Assembly: GCF_001426085.1 (NCBI RefSeq)
Contig: NZ_LMRR01000041.1
Location: 214,631 to 278,630, forward strand
Length of the DNA: 64,000 nt
DNA from: Rhodococcus sp. Leaf278
Lineage (GTDB): Bacteria > Actinomycetota > Actinomycetes > Mycobacteriales > Mycobacteriaceae
Direction: 5' to 3'
Shown: in pieces, positions 9,133-16,730 of the stretch
Numbering within the stretch: position 1 is the first letter of the stretch
Layout: the number at the start of each line of letters is the position of its first letter
The notes under the pieces: model-generated
What the model was told of the DNA's origin: nothing
The model's input: only the letters and a program-made list of their open reading frames with translations
Database searches by the model: none
Translations under genes and position numbers: made by a program

Positions 9133-10116
9133 ATGACTCTAGTACTGCGCCACTCCGAGATCTCGGCGCTCCTCGATCGCAGTGAGGTGTTCACTGCAGT
9201 CGAGCGTGCACTGACCGACCTGTCGACGGGGGCCGCTGAGAATCCGGCGCCGTCGTCGATGAACGGCACCGAGGACGGTCGGATCATCCCGATGGTGGCG
9301 CAGTCCGGCACCGCTGAGCTCGCGGTGGTGAAGGTGTTGTCGGACCTGCCGGGGAACCGCGCTCGCGGACTTCCCCGGCAGCGCTCGACCATGTTGGTGA
9401 CGTCGACTCGTACCGGCGAGTGCGTCGCAGTGCTCGACGGCCGGGCCATCACGGCGATTCGTACGGCGGCCGCCAGTGCCGTGGCCACCGCGCACCTCGC
9501 ACGTGCCGACAGCTCCGTCGTGGGCGTCGTCGGCGCCGGTAATTTGGCCGTCGAACACGTCCGTGCACTACACGGCGTACGCGATCTCGAGCGCGTCGTC
9601 GTCTGGTCGCGCTCCGCGGATACCGTGGAACGGTTTCGCGACAGCATCGCGGACCTGGACCTGAAGATCGAACATGCTGTGTCGGTCGAAGACGTTGCGC
9701 GACAATCTCATATCGTCTGCACGCTCACCCCGTCGATCTCCCCCATCCTGCTCGGTGAGTGGTTGAATGCGGGCACTCATCTCAACGTCGTCGGTGCCGC
9801 CCCGCGCCCGAACGAACGCGAAGTCGACGGTGCCGCCATCGCGCGGTCGAGAGTGGTGGTGGACAGCACCGCCACCGCCCTGTCGAAGTCGGGCGATGCG
9901 CTGCTGGCGATCGGCAAGGGTGCCGTCGACGAGAGCCACTTCGATATCGAACTCGGCGACGTGATCACCGGCCGGAAGACCGGTCGATCGACGGACGAGG
10001 AGATCACGCTCTTCGACTCCACCGGGATCGGGCTCGAGGATCTTGCTGTTGCCGAGTTGGTCATCCGGCGCGCACGTGCCGCCGGAGTGGGGACCGAGGT
10101 CGATCTGACGTCGTGA
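9133..10116 (+). CDS. Ornithine cyclodeaminase / mu-crystallin family protein
   Basis: A 327-aa NAD(P)-binding enzyme of the OCD/mu-crystallin family. The substrate half carries AVVKVLSDLPGNRARGLPRQ and VLDGRAITAIRTAAASAVA. The Rossmann half has VVGVVGAGNLAVEHVRAL (GxGxxA type) and later THLNVVGAAPRPNEREVD. Relatives act as ornithine cyclodeaminases, alanine dehydrogenases, ketimine reductases or opine-type synthases, so the substrate is open. ATG 9133 lies one base after the preceding TGA, so the two are probably translationally coupled. The cluster suggests uptake and conversion of an amino-acid-like compound. Confidence 0.85.
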   Translation: MTLVLRHSEISALLDRSEVFTAVERALTDLSTGAAENPAPSSMNGTEDGRIIPMVAQSGTAELAVVKVLSDLPGNRARGLPRQRSTMLVTSTRTGECVAVLDGRAITAIRTAAASAVATAHLARADSSVVGVVGAGNLAVEHVRALHGVRDLERVVVWSRSADTVERFRDSIADLDLKIEHAVSVEDVARQSHIVCTLTPSISPILLGEWLNAGTHLNVVGAAPRPNEREVDGAAIARSRVVVDSTATALSKSGDALLAIGKGAVDESHFDIELGDVITGRKTGRSTDEEITLFDSTGIGLEDLAVAELVIRRARAAGVGTEVDLTS

Positions 10117-10201
10117 CCGCGTCCGCAAACGCGCGGCCCGCACCGAATGAATGCGACCTTCTTGCACTCTGGGCGACTGAGATCCACATTCATCCGGAAA
10201 A

Positions 10202-11416
10202 TCAGGCCCGCTTCGACGAGTACATTCTCTCGTCCGCCTTCTTCAGTAACTTCTCCGGTGCAGCAGACGGCTCCCAGCTCCATCCGATGCTCACGGTCAT
10301 CGGGACCTCGGTGCCGTCGATGTCGTAGGGCCCGGCGAGTAGCTCGACGACTCGCCCGGCCAGTCGTTCGACGCCCTCGAGTGAGCGGGCGCTGCGCAGG
10401 AGGATGACGAATTCGTCTCCACCGATGCGGCAGGCAACGTCGTCGGCGCGGATGTTGTTCAGGATGCGTTGGCCGAGCGCCTGCAACACCTGATCCCCGA
10501 TGACGTGCCCGAACCTGTCGTTGATGGACTTGAACGCATCGACGTCCACGAAGAGCACTCCGACCGGAGCCCCCTCGAGCCCCTCGAGTTCGGCCATGAG
10601 TCGTCGTCGATTGCCCAGCGAGGTGAGGTCGTCGACCAACAGTTGACGTTCCAGTGCGAACTCGGCGGCCTTGCGTGCGGTGATGTCCTGAATCTGGGCG
10701 ATGATGACATCTCCCGCATCCTCGTCGCGGACCAATGCGGCGTTTCGCTGCACCCAGATCGTGGCTCCGTCCTTACGGATGTAGCGCTTTTCGGTCGAGA
10801 TACTCCCCAGTTTTCCTGCGGCCACTCCAGCGAGATGTTCGTCGGCGAGTGCGACGTCATCGGGGTGGGTGATCTCTCGAAAGGTCTTCTGCTGCAGTTC
10901 TTCCGCGGTATAGCCCAGCAATTCACACAGCGCGTTGTTCACCCTGATCAATCGTCCGTCCAGCATCAGGATTGCTTTGCCGATCGGTGCATGCTCCATG
11001 GCGATCTCGAAGAGCCGGATCGCCCGGTCCCGCTGACGCTCGGCTTCGGCTCGCCGGCTGACGTCGACGATCATTGCCGTGAACCCGATGATCTTGCCGT
11101 CGATGCGGTCTGGAACGTAGTTCGCCTGAACCACGCGCTCCGTTCCGCGAAGGTCGACGATCACGCTGTCGAACTGTTGCGGTTCTCCGTTGAGAGCAGC
11201 GGCGATGTACGGCCGAGTCCATTCGTACAGTGCCTCGCCGAGTACTTCTCGAATGTGCATGCCGGGAATCTCCGACGGCTCGATGTCGAAGAATTCGGCG
11301 TGTGCCTTGTTGGCAAAAATGTTGACGAGATCGGTATTCCAATTGGAGATCATCGACGGCAACTGGTCGACAGCTCGCGAAACACTGCCCTCCGAAGGCA
11401 GGTATCGATCGGCCAT
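10202..11416 (-). CDS. PAS-PAS-GGDEF diguanylate cyclase
   Basis: A 404-aa cytoplasmic signalling protein. Two PAS domains come first (about residues 10-125 and 135-250); the second contains RLIRVNNALCELLGYTAEEL and a PAC-like IRKDGATIWVQRN. A GGDEF domain follows, with the intact active loop IGGDEF at 332-336. The upstream RADD, five residues before the loop, fits the RxxD product-inhibition I-site. It should make c-di-GMP and be feedback-inhibited. There is no EAL domain. ATG 11416 is chosen because the N-terminal extension above it looks non-coding. Confidence 0.88.
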   Translation of the reverse strand: MADRYLPSEGSVSRAVDQLPSMISNWNTDLVNIFANKAHAEFFDIEPSEIPGMHIREVLGEALYEWTRPYIAAALNGEPQQFDSVIVDLRGTERVVQANYVPDRIDGKIIGFTAMIVDVSRRAEAERQRDRAIRLFEIAMEHAPIGKAILMLDGRLIRVNNALCELLGYTAEELQQKTFREITHPDDVALADEHLAGVAAGKLGSISTEKRYIRKDGATIWVQRNAALVRDEDAGDVIIAQIQDITARKAAEFALERQLLVDDLTSLGNRRRLMAELEGLEGAPVGVLFVDVDAFKSINDRFGHVIGDQVLQALGQRILNNIRADDVACRIGGDEFVILLRSARSLEGVERLAGRVVELLAGPYDIDGTEVPMTVSIGWSWEPSAAPEKLLKKADERMYSSKRA

Positions 11417-11514
11417 GACCCACCCCTGAATGTTCGATCCGACCGACCGAAAGCACGGTACCGCAGGTGGGACCGCATTGCTGCACTTCCGTGAATCCGC
11501 AACAGGAACTGCAA

Positions 11515-11535
11515 GTGCGCAAGTGCGCACATGTG
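11515..11535. promoter_or_regulatory. Inverted repeat upstream of MFS-ArsR unit
   Basis: GTGCGC-AAGT-GCGCAC (11515-11530) is a perfect 6-bp-arm inverted repeat, overlapped on its right by CACATGTG (11528-11535). It lies 15-35 bp before the MFS start at 11550. Because an ArsR-type repressor is encoded in the same run, this is a plausible operator; that is an inference only. Confidence 0.4.
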
Positions 11536-11549
11536 TGTACTTTAAAACC

Positions 11550-12755
11550 ATGCTTCTCGCCAACCTCGCATTCCGGCGCCTCTTCACGGCGCAGGTCGTT
11601 GCGCTGATCGGCACCGGACTACTGACGGTTGCCCTTGGCCTCCTGGCCTACGACATCGCCGGCAGCTCCGCAGGAGCAGTCCTCGGCACCGCGCTGGCGA
11701 TCAAGATGATCGCGTATGTCTTTGTTGCGCCGATCGTTTCGTCTCTGACGAATACGCTCCCCCGCAAGCTCGTACTCGTCACCGCAGATGTCGTGCGGGC
11801 ACTCACCGCGGTGGCGTTGCCCTTCGTCGACCAGGTGTGGCAGATCTACGTCCTGATCTTCGTTCTACAGGCAGCATCGGCTACCTTCACGCCCACATTC
11901 CAGGCCGTCATCCCGTCGGTCGTTCCGGACACGCTGCAGTACACCCGCGCATTGACGCTGTCCCGGCTCGCCTACGACCTCGAATCGCTGGTGAGCCCGT
12001 TGATAGCGGCGGCCTTGTTGACGGTCATCAGCTTTCACACCCTGTTCGTCGGAACGGCACTGGGCTTCGTCGTCTCCGCGGCGATGGTGATCGGAACTTG
12101 TCTGCCGAAATACGGCGCGGCCGAGCGCACCAGGCCGACCGACGGCATCACCACGTTCGTGAAAAACCATGAGCTGCAGGGACTTCTGGCACTGAACACC
12201 GTCGTCGCCGCAGCTACGGCGCTGGTGATCGTCAACTCCGTGGTCTATGTTCGCGATCTGTTCGGTGGTGGCAGCAGCTCTTTGGCCGTCGCGCTGGGTT
12301 TCTACGGTGCCGGTTCGATGGTCGCAGCACTGTTCATCCCGCGAGCTCTCGGATCCATCGACGACCACCGCCTCATGCTCACCGGAGCCGCGGTAGCCGT
12401 CGTGGGAACCGGCGCAGCAACAGGGGTCTCGACGCTGAGCGGAGGACTGCCGGCCTGGGTTGCTCTCGCCGTGACGTGGTCGATTCTGGGCATCGGAACC
12501 TCGATGATCAACACGCCGTCGGCCAGAATTCTGCGTCGTGAATCCGACGAGACCACTCGACAGTCGATCTTCACCGCGCAGTTCTCGCTGTCCCACGCCG
12601 CGTTTCTGATCACGTATCCGGTCGCGGGATGGGTGGGGGCGCAATTCGGACAGTTCACCGCAGCGGCGGTGCTCACCGGCTTGGCTACACTAGCGGGACT
12701 GTCCGCAGCACGCCTGTGGAGTCGCACCCGAGATCCGGTCGTCGCCTCCGCGTAG
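11550..12755 (+). CDS. MFS transporter (multidrug/metal efflux type)
   Basis: A 401-aa protein with 12 hydrophobic segments starting MLLANLAFRRLF, the layout of small MFS exporters. It has a helix 2-3 loop with LTNTLPRKLVLVTADVVRAL, a long helix 4 region (TPTFQAVIPSVVPD), and a cytoplasmic mid-loop about residue 190-215. The annotated ATG 11550 removes a Cys/Arg-rich upstream extension. It is followed 14 bp later by an ArsR gene, an arrangement typical of efflux pumps controlled by a metal or small-molecule sensor. The substrate is unknown. Confidence 0.82.
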   Translation: MLLANLAFRRLFTAQVVALIGTGLLTVALGLLAYDIAGSSAGAVLGTALAIKMIAYVFVAPIVSSLTNTLPRKLVLVTADVVRALTAVALPFVDQVWQIYVLIFVLQAASATFTPTFQAVIPSVVPDTLQYTRALTLSRLAYDLESLVSPLIAAALLTVISFHTLFVGTALGFVVSAAMVIGTCLPKYGAAERTRPTDGITTFVKNHELQGLLALNTVVAAATALVIVNSVVYVRDLFGGGSSSLAVALGFYGAGSMVAALFIPRALGSIDDHRLMLTGAAVAVVGTGAATGVSTLSGGLPAWVALAVTWSILGIGTSMINTPSARILRRESDETTRQSIFTAQFSLSHAAFLITYPVAGWVGAQFGQFTAAAVLTGLATLAGLSAARLWSRTRDPVVASA

Positions 12756-12769
12756 GGAGAAGACGTTCG

Positions 12770-13126
12770 ATGCCACCGAAGAAGGAACCGCGCATCAGTC
12801 TCGACCATGCCGTCCACCCCGACACCGCCCGCCTGGCCACTGCCAGCGACACCTTCCGGATGCTGTCCGATCCCACCCGACTCCACATCCTCTGGCTGCT
12901 CGATCGCGGCCCCGCCGACGTCAGTGCACTCACCACCGCCACCGGAACGTCGCGTACCGCCGTCAGCCAACACCTGGCCAAGCTCCGATTCACCGGACTC
13001 GTGGAGACCCGACGCGAGGGCCGGAACGTCATCTACCGCTTGGCCGACGGCCACCTCGCCCGTCTCGTGCGGGAGGGCCTGAATTTCGCAGACCACAAGG
13101 TCACCGGCGAACCTCCGCACGAATGA
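12770..13126 (+). CDS. ArsR/SmtB family regulator lacking cysteines
   Basis: A 118-aa winged-helix protein. The core SDPTRLHILWLLDRGPADVSALTTATGTSRTAVSQHLAKL and wing TRREGRNVIYRLADGHL are typical of ArsR/SmtB sensors. There is no cysteine, so a thiol-type arsenic, cadmium or copper site is excluded. Histidines cluster at the N-terminus (DHAVHPD) and C-terminus (DHKVTGEPPHE), with a DGH in the alpha5 position. A His/Asp site as in nickel/cobalt or zinc sensors is possible, but the spacing does not match NmtR or SmtB exactly. A GGGAGA site precedes the ATG. Confidence 0.87.
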   Translation: MPPKKEPRISLDHAVHPDTARLATASDTFRMLSDPTRLHILWLLDRGPADVSALTTATGTSRTAVSQHLAKLRFTGLVETRREGRNVIYRLADGHLARLVREGLNFADHKVTGEPPHE

Positions 13127-13139
13127 CCGGAAAGCACCG

Positions 13140-13697
13140 ATGAAACGCCTCGCCACAATGACAGCCACGCTCCTCACCGCAACGGCACTGTCGATCGCTC
13201 CGGCGTCCGCGCACGCGTCTCTGCAGTCGAGCAATCCTGCCGAGAATGCCGTGCTCGACGCCGCACCGGACGAGGTGACCTTGACGTTCAACCAGTCCGT
13301 GCAACAGACCTTCGCCACCGTCACCGTTGTCGGATCCGACCAAAGCCAATGGGCAGCATCGGATCCCGTTGTCGACGGCAGCACGGTGACCGTCGATCTC
13401 GACGGGCTCGGCGCCGCGGGCGAGTACACCATCGGCTACCGAGTGGTCTCCGGCGACGGGCATCCGATCACCGGCAGCATTCCGTTCCAACTCTCCCAGG
13501 CGGCGGCCGCACCGCCGGTCGCAGAGCTCGAGTTCACCAACGAAGCGGTAGCACCCACTACTCAGGACACAGAAGCCCGAAGCGCAGAGAACATCGAGGA
13601 CACCGACAGCGGCTTCCCATTGTGGACGATCGGGGCGGTAGTGGCCGTGGTCGGTGCGGCGGGTGTGCTGTTCGCGCTGCGTAAACGCAGCAACTGA
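13140..13697 (+). CDS. CopC-domain protein, secreted and membrane-anchored
   Basis: A 185-aa protein with a signal peptide ending at ASA-H. The mature chain starts HASLQSSNPAENA, as in CopC/YobA proteins where the N-terminal His binds Cu(II). The later RVVSGDGHPITGSIPF supplies the second conserved His. A linker and a single C-terminal helix (PLWTIGAVVAVVGAAGVLFAL) end in RKRSN, so it is anchored with the copper domain outside. It lies 13 bp after the ArsR gene, so metal control is likely. No CopD domain is fused or adjacent. Confidence 0.87.
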   Translation: MKRLATMTATLLTATALSIAPASAHASLQSSNPAENAVLDAAPDEVTLTFNQSVQQTFATVTVVGSDQSQWAASDPVVDGSTVTVDLDGLGAAGEYTIGYRVVSGDGHPITGSIPFQLSQAAAAPPVAELEFTNEAVAPTTQDTEARSAENIEDTDSGFPLWTIGAVVAVVGAAGVLFALRKRSN

Positions 13698-13732
13698 CGG
13701 CCTCGGCCGATGCGGACGTGAGAACATGCAGC

Positions 13733-14443
13733 ATGAGTGACGGTGGCCCACGCCCGAAGTCCGATGGCCGTAAGCGGCGTTGGGAGCAGCACAACACCGA
13801 TCGTCGACGCCACATCATCGAGGCCGCCATGACGGTGCTGGCCCGCGATATCGCCCCTGGTGAGCGGCTCACCACCGCCCAGATCTCCGCCGAAGCAGGC
13901 GTCCATCGCACTGGGCTCTACCGTCATTTCCGTGATCGCACCGACTTGGACACCGCCATTCAGCGGGCCATCTGCGAACAGTTGACGGCTGCTCTGGTCG
14001 CCTCGTTCGAGTTGACCGGTACTCCTCGCGATGTGGTGCACCGCGTGGTGAGCACCTACGTGCGGTGGGTTGCCGAGCATCCCGCGTGGACGCGATTCGT
14101 CGAGCATGACGTCAGCGCCGAATCGCCCACTCCCCTCGAAGAGACCAACGCGATGCTCGCCGAGCAGCTGGAAGTGAGCGTTGCCGCGTTCCTTGCGATC
14201 GTGAACGCGGATCTCTCGCCCGAGGACTGGTCGCTGGTGCGGCCGTGGGTGGCCGGACTGGTCTCCGGATGCATGGGCGCGGTACGCAGTTGGAGCGGAC
14301 AAACCGAATCACGCACCGGCCTGGATCATTTCGCGACGTTCCTGGCCGACACCATCTGGCTTCAGGTCAAGGGACTCGGGGCATCCCGCGGCATCGCGAT
14401 TCCCCAGGTCCCCCTCGAAACCGTCCCGCTCGATACTGCCTAG
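13733..14443 (+). CDS. TetR family transcriptional regulator
   Basis: A 236-aa regulator. The N-terminal helix-turn-helix reads RRRHIIEAAMTVLARD, then TTAQISAEAGVHRTGLYRHFRDRTDL, followed by an all-helical ligand domain. A start at 13718 is possible, but MSDGGPRPKSDG at 13733 is the more usual layout. It ends five bases from the convergent AurF-like gene. No operator was identified. Confidence 0.86.
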   Translation: MSDGGPRPKSDGRKRRWEQHNTDRRRHIIEAAMTVLARDIAPGERLTTAQISAEAGVHRTGLYRHFRDRTDLDTAIQRAICEQLTAALVASFELTGTPRDVVHRVVSTYVRWVAEHPAWTRFVEHDVSAESPTPLEETNAMLAEQLEVSVAAFLAIVNADLSPEDWSLVRPWVAGLVSGCMGAVRSWSGQTESRTGLDHFATFLADTIWLQVKGLGASRGIAIPQVPLETVPLDTA

Positions 14444-14448
14444 GAATC

Positions 14449-15417
14449 TCAGCCGAACGACGGCTCACTGCGGTAGCGCGACGGCCGTCCGTCGATACCG
14501 AGAGCGCGCCACACTCGCTTCGAGACTCGGTTCATCAGTCCCAGTTCGCCGGCGAGCATGCGGACGTCACCGAAGGTGTCGCGCAATGCTTTTCGTGACG
14601 GTTCGCTGTTCCACCAGACGGCGTCCACTACCTCGTCGGGGATATCGAGCTCGCGTCGCATCTGCTTGCTCGGCTTCATGATGACGTCGCACAGCAGTCG
14701 CATGATGACGGGCGTCAGGATCGAGATCGACGCCTTCTCGAAGCGGCCGAGGCGAGGGGCCTTGTACCGCAGGTACTGATGCGCGAAGCCGATGTGGCGA
14801 GCTTCCTCGGCGATGTGGATCTGCATCACGCGCTGAACCAGCGGATGACCGACGGCACCGGCGCGCAGCACGCCCTTCTGCATGTGGTCTATCGGCTCTT
14901 CTCCGGCAAGGACGCCGACGAAGAATCCGAACGGTGCCGACCGGCTGGCGAACACTGTCAGCATCGGAACGATCTTGCGGAACCAGGTGGGTCCGCCGGG
15001 CACGTCGATGCCGATGCGATTGACCAGTTCCTGGAACATCTGGGTGTGGTGGCACTCTTCAGTGGCCTCGTGCGTCGAGTACCGGAATTCCGGTGAGTTG
15101 TTGGGCAGCGTCAGGGCGTACTGCATGAGGCCGCTGATGAGGATCTGCTCGAACTGCAATCCCACCTTGACCATGCTGGCCTGGCGATACATACCGATGT
15201 GGATCTGCCGGTCCAGGGGAAGTGACTTGTACCAGTCGGTGTGTCCGAGTGGGTCGGCGTCGGGCAGCACCCAGCGCGGATCGTTGGGAACGATCGCGTA
15301 CTCGGGCTCGTCCCACGGAATGTCGAGGAAGGCGTCGAAGTGCTGGTGCACCGATGCCGTCGACAGCGCATGCAAAGTGTCTCGGTAGAGCGTTCGTGAG
15401 TCGTCGACTGCAGTCAT
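14449..15417 (-). CDS. AurF-like diiron oxygenase
   Basis: A 322-aa ferritin-fold protein of the p-aminobenzoate N-oxygenase (AurF) family. Carboxylate/His ligand motifs are visible: Glu90 (LQFEQIL), Glu120/121 with His123/124 (HEATEECHHTQ), and Glu204/205 with His208 (HIAEEARHIGFAHQYL). AurF oxidises aryl amines to nitro groups; relatives hydroxylate other substrates, and no biosynthetic partner is adjacent. ATG 15417 is chosen over an upstream start whose extension looks non-coding. The gene is convergent with a TetR gene, separated by five bases. Confidence 0.82.
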   Translation of the reverse strand: MTAVDDSRTLYRDTLHALSTASVHQHFDAFLDIPWDEPEYAIVPNDPRWVLPDADPLGHTDWYKSLPLDRQIHIGMYRQASMVKVGLQFEQILISGLMQYALTLPNNSPEFRYSTHEATEECHHTQMFQELVNRIGIDVPGGPTWFRKIVPMLTVFASRSAPFGFFVGVLAGEEPIDHMQKGVLRAGAVGHPLVQRVMQIHIAEEARHIGFAHQYLRYKAPRLGRFEKASISILTPVIMRLLCDVIMKPSKQMRRELDIPDEVVDAVWWNSEPSRKALRDTFGDVRMLAGELGLMNRVSKRVWRALGIDGRPSRYRSEPSFG

Positions 15418-15546
15418 GGTGGTCCTTCCGCCTGCGTCCCAGCAACATGTACGAAGAATGTGTACGCAACACAGCGTCACACATAAAACTGGTTAGTGCA
15501 ACGGACCGTCGCAGATACTTGAAGAAATTGTTTCGAAACGACGAAA

Positions 15547-15627
15547 CCGGTCGACCATCCTTCGGTCGACCGGCCGTTCGACAGGCGCTCTGGTCGTGAA
15601 TGAAACTTCGTAGAGGGCTACGAAGTT
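15547..15627 (-). terminator. Tandem hairpins after the small membrane-protein gene
   Basis: Two perfect 10-bp stems lie downstream of the minus-strand gene ending at 15652. AACTTCGTAG/CTACGAAGTT spans 15604-15627 with a 4-nt loop and is followed on the minus strand by TTCATT. CCGGTCGACC/GGTCGACCGG spans 15547-15573 with a 7-nt loop. Either could terminate transcription and separate this gene from the AurF-like promoter. Confidence 0.6.
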
Positions 15628-15651
15628 CCGTGCACGTGCGACGAAGTCGCT

Positions 15652-15969
15652 CTACAACACCATCGCAAGGAAGCCCACACCGACGACGATGCCGAGAATT
15701 CCGGTACCGATGGCCAGTGCCGCGTCGGTGCGTTCGGCGCGCTCCCCGGTGAGGTCGGGGGTGCGGTCGGCCCACAGCGCCGCGGCGACGGCAATGATGC
15801 CGGCGGCGATGCCGAGCCCGGCGGCCCAGAACGAGACGATCGAGAGGGCACCGAACATCACGGCGATTTCGGTCACCTGAGCGCGAGTACGGATGCGCCG
15901 ATTCCACCACTTGGGCGGCATGTTTTCGTCCAACTCACGGGCCTCGAAGTTGGAAGAGGTGACGGTCAC
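15652..15969 (-). CDS. Small membrane protein of unknown function
   Basis: A 105-aa protein from GTG 15969, seven bases after a strong AAAGGAG site. About 45 polar residues (including NMPPKWWNRRIRTRAQ) are followed by hydrophobic segments EIAVMFGALSIVSFWAAGLGIAAG and ALAIGTGILGIVVGVGFLAM, separated by the charged loop RTPDLTGERAERTD. I do not recognise the family. A CIRCE-like inverted repeat sits 34-64 bp upstream of its start, raising the possibility of heat-shock control. It is followed by two hairpins. Confidence 0.6.
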   Translation of the reverse strand: MTVTSSNFEARELDENMPPKWWNRRIRTRAQVTEIAVMFGALSIVSFWAAGLGIAAGIIAVAAALWADRTPDLTGERAERTDAALAIGTGILGIVVGVGFLAMVL

Positions 15970-16002
15970 TGTCTGCTCCTTTCGAACAAGAATGTGCCTC
16001 CA

Positions 16003-16033
16003 TTTTGGCACTCGGCAGCCGAGAGTGCCAAAA
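16003..16033. promoter_or_regulatory. CIRCE-like inverted repeat (HrcA-type operator)
   Basis: TTTTGGCACTC, a 9-bp spacer and GAGTGCCAAAA form perfect 11-bp arms. The inner part, TTGGCACTC-N9-GAGTGCCAA, closely matches the CIRCE layout TTAGCACTC-N9-GAGTGCTAA, including the exact 9-bp spacing. It lies between the divergent small membrane-protein gene (start 15969) and the antitoxin gene (16091), with no chaperone gene nearby. It could also act as a hairpin, but no gene ends here. Confidence 0.6.
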
Positions 16034-16067
16034 CGCAGAGGGCTGACCACGAAGAAAAGACTATTCG

Positions 16068-16090
16068 GACCAGTCGTACTGGTCTAATCT
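16068..16090 (+). promoter_or_regulatory. Antitoxin promoter with overlapping palindrome
   Basis: GACCAGT-CGT-ACTGGTC (16068-16084) is a perfect 7-3-7 inverted repeat. It is followed immediately by TAATCT (16085-16090), which fits the actinobacterial -10 form TANNNT. Transcription would start six or seven bases on, at the third of three consecutive GTG codons (16097). The layout predicts a leaderless message autorepressed by the antitoxin. Confidence 0.55.
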
Positions 16091-16330
16091 GTGGTGGTGA
16101 AGACGATCACCAGTACAGAAGCCAAGACGCGGCTCAACGCGATCTTGGCCGAGGTCGAGCACACTGGCATCTCGGTCACGATCACCAACCACGGTCGACC
16201 GGTTGCTGTACTGACGCCCGCTCGACCGACACCGCGCGTGTTCGGCCAACTGCGAGATCTCGTCGTGCCGGATTCTTTCGACGAACCTCTCCCCCCGTTG
16301 GAACTGGCCGCGTGGGGGTCGCCGGAGTGA
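16091..16330 (+). CDS. Phd/YefM-family antitoxin
   Basis: A 79-aa antitoxin. The N-terminal DNA-binding fold (KTITSTEAKTRLNAILAEVEHTGISVTITNHGRPVAVL) is the standard Phd/YefM type, and the Pro-rich C-terminal part (PDSFDEPLPPLE) should bind the toxin. Three in-frame GTG codons occur at 16091, 16094 and 16097. The last matches both the family N-terminus and the likely transcription start, so the true start may be 16097. Its TGA overlaps the toxin GTG by four bases (GTGA), indicating coupled translation. Confidence 0.85.
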   Translation: MVVKTITSTEAKTRLNAILAEVEHTGISVTITNHGRPVAVLTPARPTPRVFGQLRDLVVPDSFDEPLPPLELAAWGSPE

Positions 16331-16725
16331 CGTCATTCCTTCTCGACACCAATGCTCTGCTGCGGCTCGTCGCCGATCCGGACAGCATGCCCGGGGACAT
16401 TCGCAAGACCCTCGCCGATCAAGGAAACGAGTTGATGGTCTCGGCTGCTTCGGCGTGGGAGATCGCAATCAAGACTCGAATAGGCCGACTGGACGGGGGG
16501 ACCCTGCTGTCGACGTGGACCGAGGTGTTGACGGGAATGAACGCGACCGACCTTGCAATCGACTCCGCAGACACGTCGGCGGCCGGGCGGCTCGACTGGG
16601 ACCACCAGGATCCGTTCGACAGAATAATCGTTGCCCAAGCCCTCCGTCGACACCTGACGATCGTCACGAGCGACCGAATCGTCATCGACGGGGCGTTGAC
16701 GCCGACTCTCGACACCCGCGGGTGA
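16327..16725 (+). CDS. PIN-domain toxin (VapC-like RNase)
   Basis: A 132-aa PIN-domain protein. The acidic Mg-binding residues are visible: Asp in FLLDTNALL near the N-terminus, Glu in SAASAWEIAIKTRIGRL, and Asp pairs in LDWDHQDPFDRIIVAQA and IVTSDRI. The combination resembles the Sll0205-like PIN subgroup that pairs with Phd antitoxins. Such toxins cleave RNA when freed from the antitoxin. The GTG start overlaps the antitoxin stop, and it ends six bases from the convergent hypothetical gene. Confidence 0.86.
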   Translation: MTSFLLDTNALLRLVADPDSMPGDIRKTLADQGNELMVSAASAWEIAIKTRIGRLDGGTLLSTWTEVLTGMNATDLAIDSADTSAAGRLDWDHQDPFDRIIVAQALRRHLTIVTSDRIVIDGALTPTLDTRG

Positions 16726-16730
16726 CCGCT

